NCBI GenBank assembly: GCA_014218235.1
Contig: CM024753.1
Coordinates: 188,704,348-188,768,347, forward strand
Reading direction: 5' to 3'
DNA from: Colocasia esculenta
Lineage: Eukaryota; Streptophyta; Magnoliopsida; Alismatales; Araceae
DNA: 64,000 nucleotides
In this document: in pieces, positions 11,397 through 22,879 of the stretch
How positions within the stretch are numbered: position 1 is the stretch's first letter
How the letters are laid out: each line of letters opens with the position of its first letter
The notes under the pieces: generated by a model
Told to the model about the DNA's origin: nothing
The model's input: only the letters and a program-made list of their open reading frames with translations
The model's database searches: none
Position numbers and translations under genes: made by a program

Positions 11397-13775
11397 TGTA
11401 ACATCGCGCATTTTTTGGATCTTTGCAGATCTCTGCTTAGTGGGTTGGTGGCCAATGTGTGGCCATAGTGCGTGTTTCAGGTGTTTACGTGCGTTGTGAG
11501 GCTTGGTGGGCGCCAGATTGGGCCCAAAGCGCTCACAGGTTTTCTGCTGTGAACGCGATAGGGGTATGCGTCGCGTTCTGGAATGCGACTTGCTGGGGGC
11601 GAGTTCTTGTTACCGTTGTGACGGTCGACGTCTGCATGCGGCCACACGTCGCGCGTTGGGCGGCCTACTGCCGTCGGGCTTGAGAAGGCGACGGCCGCCT
11701 ACGTCGCATTCAGGTGGCGACATAGGGCTACGTCGCGTTCCTAACTGCAATGTGTTTTTAAGGAACCCTGGCCGAACAGAGCTTCCACAGGCTCTGCTCG
11801 ACCAGGGGGAGCTGCTGCGGGGTTTCTTCGGGCGATTCGAGGTCCTGGAGATGTGTGGGGCGTGTTCTCGCCGCGAGGTCGTTGCATGGAGTGGGAGAAA
11901 CACCGAGTGATCTTCGATTTTCGTGTTCTTCACAAAGGTAGGGAGTTCTACCTTGTTTTGTGGTTTAGATTGCATGTGGCGCTTGTTTAGCTCGTTTAAA
12001 GGCTTACAAATAGTAGATACCATGCTAGGGTATCCATTAAAGCATGAAAAATGAGAATTAATTGTGATTTGAATGGTCTGGAATGGTGATCCGTGGAATT
12101 GCTCTTGGATTAGGGTTGTGCCTATAAAGGCGACAGCCTGGGCGTCGCGTTGTTAATGCGACAGCTCGATCCGTTGCATTCATGGTTTGAACGCGGCATG
12201 TCGGGGCGTCACGTTCTGAAGGCGACCTTGCCCCTTGTCGTGACCTCAGCTGAGAGGTCCCGTTATGTATGCTTTCTGTATTTTGAATATCCGATTAGTG
12301 GTATTTGTTGTGCATGGCAATGACAGGTGGAGCCAGTGCACTTGTCACGCTCACGAAGCGTGTTGCTCAAAAGGTGGGCTGGTTTTACGTGACCAATGTG
12401 TTATTTATATAATTAGTGTGGTGTTTACGTGATTTGGAAGCCGTGCATGTGGTTTGTATATGCATGACACATCGTACGTCATTGTGTTTATTGTATCTTA
12501 ATATTGTGTTAGTCCGTGGTGTTTATGGCAGTGAGGTTCACGTTTGAACCTAGCCTTGATCCTTAGGATCTTTTATAAGTATCCTTGATGGAAAATTAGT
12601 AAAGTATAAGTATGGTTATTACGTGCTTATCGTGTACTGTGTTTTAGTGTGGCAGTGGAGGTCACAAGGTGACGATGACAGGCCGTGGTGTTATTATTTA
12701 ATATGGTTTTGTGTGTGATTGTGTAGGTTAGCTTGTAAGTCACAGGGTGACTGGAACAAGCTATTCCTAACATATGTACCATGATGGTAATAGAAAGTGT
12801 TTGGTATATATCGTGGTTTGAGTTTGCCGAGTGTGGTGGTCCGGCACCTGTTCCGGAATGCTCTCTAGTCGGGTACCCCAGGTTCTTTGTGAGCCAGGCA
12901 CGTGGACACCCTCACTCCTGTGTTTGAGTTGCACGTCCGGCTAAGGGAAAGACGACAGTAGGGCAGCGGCTTGTGTTTGTGGGTGTGCAGTCGCTTGTAG
13001 CGCGCTCGTAGTTGGGGGTACGAACACCAGTAGACGTCACTGGTCCTTAGCTAGTCATGTTTTCTAGTGCCTCACTTTAGGGTGCTCCGGCCAGAGACCC
13101 TAGAGGTGTCAGGCATGGACCTGCAGCTGTGTGTCTGCAGTGTGGTGTTGGTTGGTCTCCACAGTTGTTTGACTTGTTCTCGTGGAGCGGCAGTTGGACC
13201 TTTCGTCCGTGACTGCGAGACTGAGAGGTTGTTCTTGTGTTGTGTTGTCCGGGTTGGATATTGGCCTGATCAGCCAGTAGTTCGTTCCCGTGTGGTGGCG
13301 TCGTTCTTTCCGACTCGTGCTTTGCTGGCTCTGGTTGTGGCTTGTGTGACTTACCGGTTGAGGTTTCATCTGTAATGTTGTGCCTAAGTGATGGCACAGT
13401 AAAGTTGTGGTTCTGTGTGGTGTTTATCACCTACTTGTACCCTTCGTACGGATGTTTATGTTGTGGTACCTCGAGGTAGTAGTAAGTACCTGTACCCTTT
13501 ATGGGTTGCTTTGCAGTTTTATAGTATACACAACCTTTTTAGGTATTGAGGTAATACTCTTGTTTCTATGGAGGTTTATGAATTGACCTGCCACCTGTTG
13601 TATTTTATCCGTTTTAAGTAAGTCTCAGTTTATGGTTTATTATGAGGTGGATTGGCTTGTGGTTGCCAATCCTGTTACCCCTTGTGGGTAATTTTCCGAT
13701 GAGGCTTGTGGCCTAGGCGTACTATGGTTTGGTGGAGCTGTGCTCCGTGGAGGTCATGTGATGGGACCTTCCACT

Positions 13776-15593
13776 TGTTGAACCACTCTATGGCTGTCCT
13801 TGTATTTTGGTGATAACAAAACTTATGATGATAACATAATGAATATTTTTGTTTCATCTGTGTCGCATCAATCCCATAGCAAAATGCTAAGTCTTTCATT
13901 GATGCAATATATGGCGCACTAAAATGATAAAATCGATGTTTAATCAATATACATCGATTTCTGTTTAAAGTGCCAAAGTATCAAGCGCCGCAACGATTTG
14001 CTAAGAAGTCGATGCCATAACGATTTGATAAGTGGCCATAACGATTTCTTCTTTGAGCATATTGATTTGATAAGAAGTCGTTCCCATAACGATTCCTTAA
14101 GTGACCGAAATGATTTTCCAAGAAGTCGATGCCATAACGATTTCATAAGTGTTCGCAACGATTTCTTCTGTAAAGCGCAAGAAGTCGATGCCATAACGAT
14201 TTCATAAGTGTTCGCAACGATTTGTTAAGAAGTCGATGCCATAACGATTTCCTCTTTAAGCGCATTGATTTAGTAAGAAATCGATCTCATAACGATTCTA
14301 TAAGTGAGCGCAACGACTTGCTCTCACAACGATTTGTTCACATCGATTTGTTTATAAATGAGCAACGACTCTTCACATAACAATTTCATAAGTCATGCTC
14401 ATAACGATTTCTTCATGGATTCTGTTCAAACACAGATTGCCTTTATATTTCAAATATGCCTAGCGCTTAAATGAAAAGTCAAATATCTTCTGACAAAAAG
14501 CTGCATGCATATTTCAGAGTCTTGTCAAAAAGATATGACCTCTATTTTCAGTATGTTAGCAGAAGCACAGTACCATGCATCGTTTATCATAAACACTCTT
14601 TTATGCTAACACTCTCTTCTATGCTCACAGACATCGAAGACCATCGGAGTCTGATTAAGACAAATGAAGAGGAGATGAGCAACGGCTAGAACTCCAACGG
14701 ATCTCTTCAACGGATCTATTCTAAAGCTGCTCAATATAAAAGATGGAGCATTGCTGAAGAACATGAGAGCCTTTTCTTGAATATCTTTGAAGGAGTGTAC
14801 ATCTGTGAGAAGCACCTTCACGCCACATACACTCAAGGAAAGAGAGAAAGAGCCCGAGCCAAGAAGAAGCAATCAAGCGTCTCAAGCATTCAAGCTTCCG
14901 AGCTTCTGTCTTCTTTTCTCTCTTCTGTTTCTCTCCGAGCTCATTGTATATCTGGGGAGAGTTTGGGACTGTGAGCTTTACATGAGTGTTCATCTTGTAA
15001 GGTCTCTCAGTCTGATCTTTCTAAGAAAGATCTGTGTCCAGCTGTAGGACTGTATACAGTTGTTAACCCAGCTAGGGGTTGGTGTCTAGCAGAACCTAAC
15101 TGGGGTTTGTACCAGTTGTTAACCCAGCTAGGGGTTGGTGTCTAGCAGAACCTAACTGGGGTTTGTACCAGTTGTCAACCCAGCTAGGGGTTTGTGTCTA
15201 GTAGAACCGCACTGGGGTTTGTTCCAGGAGGTTGGCTTCTTTACCTGTAAGAGAAGTGGGCTGCCTTCTTGCCCGGGAAAGAGAAGAAGACCTGGTGGGG
15301 GATCCAGGGTGTTGTAAGGTCCATAAGGGGGACTGTACCCTTGGTTAGTAAAATCCCAAGAGTTTGCTTGGGGACTGGACGTAGGACTTCCATGTGGGAA
15401 GGGCCGAACCAGGATAAATCTCCTGTGTCCTTGTGTGATTGTTTATTTGCTTCCGCACTGCTACTCTTTATCACACTAAACTAACCAAACCTTCAAGTGT
15501 TATTTTCTGTGTTTAAGATTCTATTTCAGATTTCAGAAAAACTATTCACCCCCCCCTCTAGGTTAGCTTGCTGCCGTACCAAAAGGGCCAACA
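13776..15593 (+). repeat. 5' LTR of element C
   Basis: Starts TGTTGAACC, ends GGGCCAACA. From about 13990 to 14410 it holds about a dozen copies of the word AACGATT in units such as CATAACGATTTCATAAGTG. From about 15056 to 15225 it holds three tandem copies of a roughly 56-bp unit (CAGTTGTTAACCCAGCTAGG...). ORFs within it occur identically in the 3' LTR and are not genes. Confidence 0.93.
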
Positions 15594-15595
15594 AG

Positions 15596-15607
15596 TGGTA
15601 TCAGAGC
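15596..15607 (+). other. Primer binding site of element C
   Basis: TGGTATCAGAGC two bases after the LTR end at 15593, complementary to the 3' end of tRNA-Met. Confidence 0.93.
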
Positions 15608-15656
15608 GAGTCTCTGAACTTTCAAAGAAGATCCAACGATCTTAGAGTAAAGATCT

Positions 15657-17457
15657 ATGGCAGCTCAAGGATATGCTGAAGGTCAATCAGTCACCAGACC
15701 TCCATTCTTTGACGGAGAAGATTATCATACTGGAAAATGAGAATGGAATGCTTCATTCGAGGCACAGACTTTGATCTGTGGCAGGTAATTGAGGTAGGTG
15801 ATTTTGTTATTGTTCCTATTGAAGGCACTACTGCCATTACACCTGCTGATAAAAGTAAATTATCTTTAAACTTTAAAGCTAAGAACTACTTATGTTGTGC
15901 CTTATCCAAAAGAGAATTTAGTAGAGTGTCTGCATGCAAATCTACTAAAGAAATTTGGGATAAACTGCAGATAACTTATGAAGGAACGGATAAAGTGAAA
16001 CAAACTAGAATAGATATTCTTGTTTCACAATATGAACAATTTAAAATGCTTCCAAGTGAAAACATTACTACTATGTATAATAGATTTTCAAGCATAGTAG
16101 TAGGCTTAAATTCTCTTGGTAAAACTCTTTCCAATGAAGAAACCGTTAGAAAAATACTTAGGTCCTTAACTATTTCATGGACACCTAAGGTAACGGCCAT
16201 AGAAGAAGCCCATGACTTGACCAAATTATCGATTGATAATCTGATAGGTTCTCTCATGGCACATGAAATAAATATGGAGCGATTATCTGAAAGTTCATCT
16301 AAAATGAAATGCACTAACGCTCTTAAAGTTGTAGCCGCTCCTTCCATCTCTTCTTCTAGTTCCCAGGATGTAGATTCTGAAGACTGTAATATGGATGAAG
16401 TATTGTCCAAGCTTCAGAAAATTCTCAAGAAGAAGAAAAATGGATCAAGAAGGATTCAAAAGAAAGAAAAGAAAGAAAAGAACCAGTCTGCTATGAATGC
16501 AGAAAACCTGGACATCTGAGACCAGATTGTCCAAGGTTAAAGAAGAATGGTCAACCGAAAAGCTCAAGAAGCAGCACAAGAAATTTAAAAGAAAAGCTAT
16601 GGCGGCTGCTTGGGAAAATGAAGAGACCACATGCTCAGAATCATCAAGCTCAGATTCCGAAAAGGAGCAGGTAAATCTAGCCCTCATGGTGGGACTAAAT
16701 GAGGTACTCTCTGAACCTTCTTTTGACTCTTGCACAAATTCAGGGTCAGAGTCTGAAGACTTAGAAGAAGTCTTTAATGAACTATATAATAAGCATAAGG
16801 TTGTTGTAAAAGAACTAAAAAATCTCAAGAGCAACCTTACCTGTTTAGAAAACACTAATTCTGATCTTAAATCAGAAATGGAACAACTAGAAGAACAATT
16901 AAAAGATATAAAGATAAAAATTATATTTTAAATGAAGATTTGAAAAGCAAGAACAAAGAGAAGCTAGAGTTAGAAGAAAAATTAAAAACTCTAACTGAAG
17001 AAAATCTCTATTTAAAAGAATCAGTTAGTAAATTAACTAAAGGAAAAACATCTCTAGCCTATGCTTAAAAGGATCAAAATCTGGAAATGACAAACAAGGG
17101 CTTGGTTATACACCTCCAGAAAAAGGAAAACAAGTAATAAACTCAGGAAAATATCCTTTACCAAAATTTGTAAAAGAAACCAAAATGCCTCAGAAAAAGG
17201 AACCTGAAACAACCAAGCTTTATCAAAAGAAAAAGGTTTCTAAAAATTATGATCCAACCTTGCATCACAAAGGCAATAAGAACTGCAAAACAAATTATAT
17301 TCACTGCTGCTCTCATTGCAATAAACTAGGACACACTGTGAACACCTGCACAACTAAGCACCTAGTTTGGATACCTAAAGGCTATTTTATGCATCTAACG
17401 ATCAAGGACCCAAAATTATTTGGGTACCTACTTCTGAGTAGCTCATTTGCAGGATAG
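15657..17457 (+). pseudogene. Element C gag-like gene, frameshifted
   Basis: Opens at the ATG at 15657 (MAAQGYAEGQSVTRPPFFDG...). A one-base deletion near 15730 shifts the frame. The UBN2-type capsid domain then reads from 15737 to about 16300 (IWDKLQITYEGTDKVKQTR, VRKILRSL, LIGSLMAHEINM). A CCHC knuckle CYECRKPGHLRPDC lies at 16489-16530 in another frame. An acidic coiled coil runs about 16560-17060, and a second CCHC knuckle CSHCNKLGHTVNTC lies near 17310. A GPKIIWVP linker near 17410 is the point where protease should begin, but the sequence stops and passes into the 3' untranslated part. At least three frameshifts are seen, so this copy may not make a full Gag. Confidence 0.88.
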
Positions 17458-17892
17458 CCTTGGGGCATCAGGAACAAAGGATGCTCAAGGCACTGAAGAC
17501 TGCCAACTCTTCATCCATCTCATATCTGAAGAGGGAGTAGTCATTAATTTATTCGTAAATTTTAAATATTACTAATAATTATTTTCAAGTTTCATTCAGG
17601 TGGAGTCTCTCATGCTCAGGGGGAGCACAGACTAAGGGGAGTCTCATACTCAGGGGGAGCCTTCACTAAGGGGAAGTTATTCATTGAATATCTATTATTG
17701 TTGAACCCCTCTATGGTAAGAAATTCTCTCAAAAAGGGGGAGAGAAAATCCTGGTAAGATCCATCCTTTTGGTTAGTGACAAAAAGGGGAGAGTTTGTAT
17801 GAATTTTCTGAAACTCTATGCTAACCTCTATGCTATATACATTTTTATCAGAAAATTCGCATAAATTTTGTCATCACCAAAAAGGGGGAGAT
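17458..17892 (+). other. 3' non-coding part of element C with repeated polypurine tracts
   Basis: It contains several GGGGGAG or GGGGAG tracts (about 17620, 17655, 17738, 17787). The true polypurine tract AAAAAGGGGGAG sits immediately before the 3' LTR at 17893. Multiple GGGGGAG tracts are usual in SIRE-type elements (family knowledge). Confidence 0.8.
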
Positions 17893-19712
17893 TGTTGAAC
17901 CACTCTATGGCTGTCCTTATATTTTGGTGATAACAAAACTTATGATGATAACATAATGAATATTTTTGTTTCATCTGTGTCGCATCAATCCCATAGCAAA
18001 ATGCTAAGTCTTTCATTGATGCAATATATGGCGCACTAAAATGATAAAATCGATGTTTAATCAATATACATCGATTTCTGTTTAAAGTGCCAAAGTATCA
18101 AGCGCCGCAACGATTTGCTAAGAAGTCGATGCCATAACGATTTGATAAGTGGCCATAACGATTTCTTCTTTGAGCGTATTGATTTGATAAGAAGTCGTTC
18201 CCATAACGATTCCTTAAGTGACCGAAATGATTTTCCAAGAAGTCGATGCCATAACGATTTCATAAGTGTTCGCAACGATTTCTTCTGTAAAGCGCAAGAA
18301 GTCGATGCCATAACGATTTCATAAGTGTTCGCAACGATTTGTTAAGAAGTCGATGCCATAACGATTTCCTCTTTAAGCGCATTGATTTAGTAAGAAATCG
18401 ATCTCATAACGATTCTATAAGTGAGCGCAACGACTTGCTCTCACAACGATTTGTTCACATCGATTTGTTTATAAATGAGCAACGACTCTTCACATAACAA
18501 TTTCATAAGTCATGCTCATAACGATTTCTTCATGGATTCTGTTCAAACACAGATTGCCTTTATATTTCAAATATGCCTGGCGCTTAAATGAAAAGTCAAA
18601 TATCTTCTGACAAAAAGCTGCATGCATATTTCAGAGTCTTGTCAAAAAGATATGACCTCTATTTTCAGTATGTTAGCAGAAGCACAGTACCATGCATCGT
18701 TTATCATAAACACTCTTTTATGCTAACACTCTCTTCTATGCTCACAGACATCGAAGACCATCAGAGTCTGATTAAGACAAATGAAGAGGAGATGAGCAAC
18801 GGCTAGAACTCCAACGGATCTCTTCAACGGATCTATTCTAAAGCTGCTCAATATAAAAGATGGAGCATTGCTGAAGAACAAGAGAGCCTTTTCTTGAATA
18901 TCTTTGAAGGAGTGTACATCTGTGAGAAGCACCTTCACGCCACATACACTCAAGGAAAGAGAGAAAGAGCCCGAGCCAAGAAGAAGCAATCAAGCGTCTC
19001 AAGCATTCAAGCTTCCGAGCTTTCTGTCTTCTTTTCTCTCTTCTGTTTCTCTCCGAGCTCATGTATATCTGGGGAGAGTTTGGGACTGTGAGCTTTACAT
19101 GAGTGTTCATCTTGTAAGGTCTCTCAGTCTGATCTTTCTAAGAAAGATCTGTGTCCAGCTGTAGGACTGTATACAGTTGTTAACCCAGCTAGGGGGTTGG
19201 TGTCTAGCAGAACCTAACTGGGGTTTGTACCAGTTGTTAACCCAGCTAGGGGTTGGTGTCTAGCAGAACCTAACTAGGGTTTGTACCAGTTGTCAACCCA
19301 GCTAGGGGTTTGTGTCTAGCAGAACCGCACTGGGGTTTGTTCCAGGAGGTTGGCTTCTTTACCTATAAGAGAAGTGGGCTGCCTTCTTGCCCGGGAAAGA
19401 GAAGAAGACCTGGTGGGGGATCCAGGGTGTTGTAAGGTCCATAAGGGGGACTGTACCCTTGGTTAGTGAAATCCCAAGAGTTTGCTTAGGGACTGGACAT
19501 AGGACTTCCATGTGGGAAGGGCCGAACCAGGATAAATCTCTTGTGTCCTTGTGTGATTGTTTATTTGCTTCCGCACTGCTACTCTTTATCACACTAAACT
19601 AACCAAACCTTCAAGTGTTATTTTCTGTGTTTAAGATTCTATTTCAGATTTCAGAAAAACCTATTCACCCCCCCCTCTAGGTTAGCTTGCTGCCGTACCA
19701 AAAGGGCCAACA
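17893..19712 (+). repeat. 3' LTR of element C
   Basis: Nearly identical to 13776-15593, with the same AACGATT array (about 18108-18530) and 56-bp tandem repeats (about 19173-19342). Ends GGGCCAACA, followed by the CCACT target duplicate. Confidence 0.93.
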
Positions 19713-20578
19713 CCACTTGTGGTGTTTCACCTTTCTTTTGGTAAGCTTTCGATTATGGTTGTAGTATGTGATGGATTGGCCCGCTGTATCCGATCATGTT
19801 ACCTTGTGTGTGTAGCTTCTGATATATCGTGGTTTGGAGTTTAATGGACTAGCCCTTGGTTGGCTGTCCTATTACCCACGAGGTTGAGGTTCACCTGGCA
19901 AGCTTGTAGCCTAGGCAATGACTTGCTTGTGTGGCTTAAAGTGTAGGCGACCAGTTGTTGATTTACCTGTGAGGCTTAAGGCTTAGGTGTTCAGTTGTTG
20001 TGTGGACTAGTGATGCAAAACTAGTCCTGTTGTTTCTTCTTACCTTCCGAGATTATGTTTGATTAAGGTGTTTATATTTAATTGCAGCTTAAATTCAATT
20101 GTTGTGAGCATGAAATGGTTTGGCTATTGGTGTTGCCAATGAGACACTCTGGGGTTGAGGTGTCTGTAGTTTTGTTGTTGTTTTGGGTAGCCCATGCTGA
20201 GTATGTGACTTGTTGAGGCTCACTTCCCTACAGTTCTTTTCAGGGCTTGCCGTTTGTGTGGCGTGTGGAGAAGTTTGTGGCAGACTTGTACCACCAGCAG
20301 TTATGTTGTAGTAGTGTTGCGTGAGCTTGTGCTCCCTCGGGGTATGCCCCAGGTAGTTGTACTTTTTAATTGGACATGTAATAATGTAATGGGACAGTTG
20401 TAAATTGTTATATGCAGGTATGAGCACATGTACTTTCTTATGTCATATACTGTGTAGTTGTCTTTTATATTCTTACTGGACACTTGTGTGAGATATCCCT
20501 TGCGAGACTTCGGTCCGTTCGCGGAAGGCGGATCTGGATATGAAGCCTTAATGGGCATAAATACCCTGGTCCGTCACA

Positions 20579-21265
20579 CTGGTTGTCAACAACTACTGCT
20601 AAAACTTGTCTATCCAGAAGCAATATCATCAAAAACTTTCCTCATATACCTATCATTTGATTTTGACTTGACTTTATATACTCTTTGAGTTCAACATACA
20701 TCAATCTGGAGATGCTCTTAGTCATTCTATCCATTGGCCCTTCAAACACAAATCATCAGTGTTAATGAAGCATTTATTCAAGATTACTTAAGTAATGCAA
20801 TTCAAACTCATGTTGACACACTCATGGTATGTGTCGACACACATTCATTTCATTAATAAAGGTTCAATGAAAACCAATCATGTGTTGAAACCAAGATAGA
20901 AATGTATCAACACACATGTGAAAAACACATTCCAGTGAATTGGTTGCAGCATATGTGTCGACACTAATAAGATCATGTGTCGACACACTTAGACAGTGAC
21001 TTGAAATGTGAGTTGTATTCATGTAAAATATCAACATGTTAGGTTGACACAAAGATTTTTCAACATGATCAAAAGGTTCCACATCAACAACACAAATATG
21101 TCATCATCAAAACACAAATATGTTTGAAGTTATGTGGTTAACAAGATTGTCCAGAATTATGTCATCATCAAAACACAAATATGTTTGAAGTTATGTGGTT
21201 AACAAGATTGTCCAGAATTATGTCATCATCAAAACACAAATATGTTTGAAGTTATGTGCTTAACA
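20579..21265 (-). repeat. LTR of copia A, second segment
   Basis: Continues the interrupted LTR. It has TGTCGACA palindromes at 20832, 20956 and 20978 within GTGTCGACAC contexts, and decayed variants such as TGTTGACACA. It ends in a 61-bp tandem repeat that contains the sense LTR start. Confidence 0.65.
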
Positions 21266-21300
21266 AGATTTACCAGAATTGTGTCATCATCAAAAACAGA
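21097..21300. repeat. 61-bp tandem repeat, three copies plus a partial copy
   Basis: Units start at 21097, 21158 and 21219, with a partial fourth at 21280, all spaced exactly 61 bp. Each holds GTCATCATCAAAACACAAAT followed by GTTATGTGGTTAACAAG. On the minus strand each contains a copia-type LTR start (TGTTAACCACATAAC). Confidence 0.95.
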
Positions 21301-22740
21301 TCAAAGCAATGATCAAGTTAGTGAGTATGGTTATTTAAATAACTATAACTCAATAGAATGTTCATTTGTGGTCTCGGTATTCATCAATTCCCTCGTAGGT
21401 ATGCCTCAAGAATCGGTACGATGTGCCACTTGGGTGATGTTGTATGCAGCAAACACCTTTTTTTTGGTACCGTCTCCCTCGTGGTGGGTGGGTACCGCGA
21501 CCTCCCCCCCCTTTTTGCCACAAATAAGGGGAGGTGCTACTGAATTTTTTCTGCGCATTTGAGTCAGAAAGAGTCTTTAAAACTCTTATTGGTTGAGCGA
21601 GTCGATGGCCTCTCAACAGTGTCTTTCTGATTCAATCAGAACCTGCCGACTCAGTTGTGTTCTACCGATTCAGTAGTCTTGTCGATTCGACCAGATCTTT
21701 TCGATTCAGTTGTGCTCTGTCGATTCAGCAGTCTTGCCGATTCAATCAGATCCTATTGACTCAATTGTGTTCAGTCGATTCAGTTGTCTTGCCTATTCAA
21801 CCAGATCCTACCGACTCAGTTGTGCTCTACCGATTAGCAATCTTGCCGATTCGATCAGATCCTGCCGACTCAGTTGTGATCTGCCGATTCAACAGTCTTG
21901 CTAATTCAGTCACGTCCACCAACTCGGTCATGTTTTACCAATTTAGTCATATCTGCTGACTCGGTCGTGTCTTGCCGAATGAGATGTCTTGCCGACTGAC
22001 TATGCATGTCTTGTCGAATGAGATGTTTGTCTCGCCAAATGAGTTGTGCCAGTGCTACCGACTGAGCACACAGTGACCGAACAATACGGACTCATGAGCA
22101 GAGCTATGACTATCATGTTTCAAATGGTACAAAGAGAATGTATTGGAACTATTCTATACATAAAAAAAACAAATGAATAAAGAGATCTAATAATGATACA
22201 TAAGATGATAATGATCACAATAAATTAAATGCCATCAAATAGACATCTTTTATTGTTGCCACTTGGGCTTGAATTTAAGATGTTACACTTTTATCAGATG
22301 TTTCCCTCTCAGGCCATAAGGTTTTGTACTCTGGCAATTAATCTAGGGTTTTCTCTCTTAGAGAGATGTAATTAATGTCGTTATGCTTAGGCAACAAGGG
22401 GATATTGGTCTCAGTCCGATATTCACTTTCATTTGACGAAGTCAAACAGCACGCAAAGCGACCTAAAGCTCTTTGACTCTTGGAAGCAGAACATGTTGTC
22501 ACTTATGTGACTGGCACGCGTACGCTTTGCAATTGCGGGTTCATCTTCCGTCTCCATGGCTTGATTAGCATTCGATGGGACTTGAATTTGCAATATGCAG
22601 TCATACACACATGAGAACTTAATAAACTTAATAAATGATAATTCGATGGATTATCCCCATAAATCCATTTCCACATTTAGTAGAAATAATATTTATTATT
22701 TATTTATATTTGTTTAACCCTAATAGACTACATCATCATC
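21301..22740. repeat. LTR-like region with a 55-bp degenerate tandem array
   Basis: Between about 21640 and 22080 a unit of about 55 bp recurs (CCGACTCAGTTGTG ... CCGATTCAGTAGTCTTGCC ... GATCAGATC). About five clear copies start near 21644, 21699, 21755, 21807 and 21863, followed by decayed ones (CCGAATGAGATGTCTTG). Such arrays occur in copia LTRs, but I could not fix TG...CA ends or a target duplication here. From about 22100 to 22740 I see only AT-rich sequence with no gene. Confidence 0.7.
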
Positions 22741-22879
22741 AATCTCTTAAAAGTTGCATAACATTATCATATATAGCTACAACCCTATGATCAAATCTAG
22801 TGATGTTCCCCACAATGATGTCATCATTTAAAGCCACCTCATCTTTCTCTCAAGGCACCAAGGTTGGAGTTGGCTACTC

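Larger units (their letters stand above)
13776..19712 (+). mobile_element. Gag-only Ty1/copia element C (non-autonomous, young)
   Basis: A complete 5.94-kb element with LTRs of 1818 and 1820 bp and a perfect 5-bp target duplication, CCACT (13771-13775 and 19713-19717). The internal region is only 2.3 kb. It holds a Met-type primer site, a gag-like reading frame and polypurine tracts, but no protease, integrase or reverse transcriptase. The two LTRs differ by about twelve substitutions (eleven transitions) and four 1-base indels by eye, near 0.7%, so insertion is recent. It must have been mobilised by enzymes supplied by another copia element. It lies inside the solo LTR. Confidence 0.94.
11397..20578 (+). 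mobile_element. Solo Tekay-type LTR (about 3.2 kb) carrying a nested copia element
   Basis: Starts TGTAACATCG at 11397 and ends ...CCGTCACA at 20578. With the nested element and one target-duplication copy (13776-19717) removed it is about 3.24 kb. The first part matches the reverse complement of 6060-7608. The last 400 bases match the reverse complement of 47819-48215 (shared words include gagatatcccttgcgagact). No internal gypsy region is attached on either side, so it is a solo LTR. The flanking five bases (tctag and ctggt) do not form a clean target duplication. GAACGCGAC-type words recur at about 11548-11740 and 12130-12240. Confidence 0.78.
7609..21265 (-). mobile_element. Old Ty1/copia element A (SIRE-like), split by a solo LTR
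   Basis: Minus-strand element with its 5' LTR on the right. The internal region (7609-9982) is cut at 7608 by the Tekay-type LTR. The LTR begins at 9983 (plus side) next to a Met-type primer site and is interrupted from 11397 to 20578. It appears to resume at 20579 and to end with one of three repeated TGTTAACC sense starts (21143, 21204 or 21265). Continuity across the interruption is supported by matching repeat words (TTGTCGACA, ...TTTTCCAGAAGC / ...TATCCAGAAGC) on both sides. Deduced LTR length is about 2.1 kb. The right boundary is uncertain. Confidence 0.75.

Noticed and set aside
13067..13430. Open frames of 86-117 codons
   Set aside because: They lie in the Tekay-type LTR and are not conserved in the matching copy at 6060-7608.
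14471..15484. Open frames in the element C LTR
   Set aside because: The same frames recur in the 3' LTR with frame-changing indels, so they are not protein genes.
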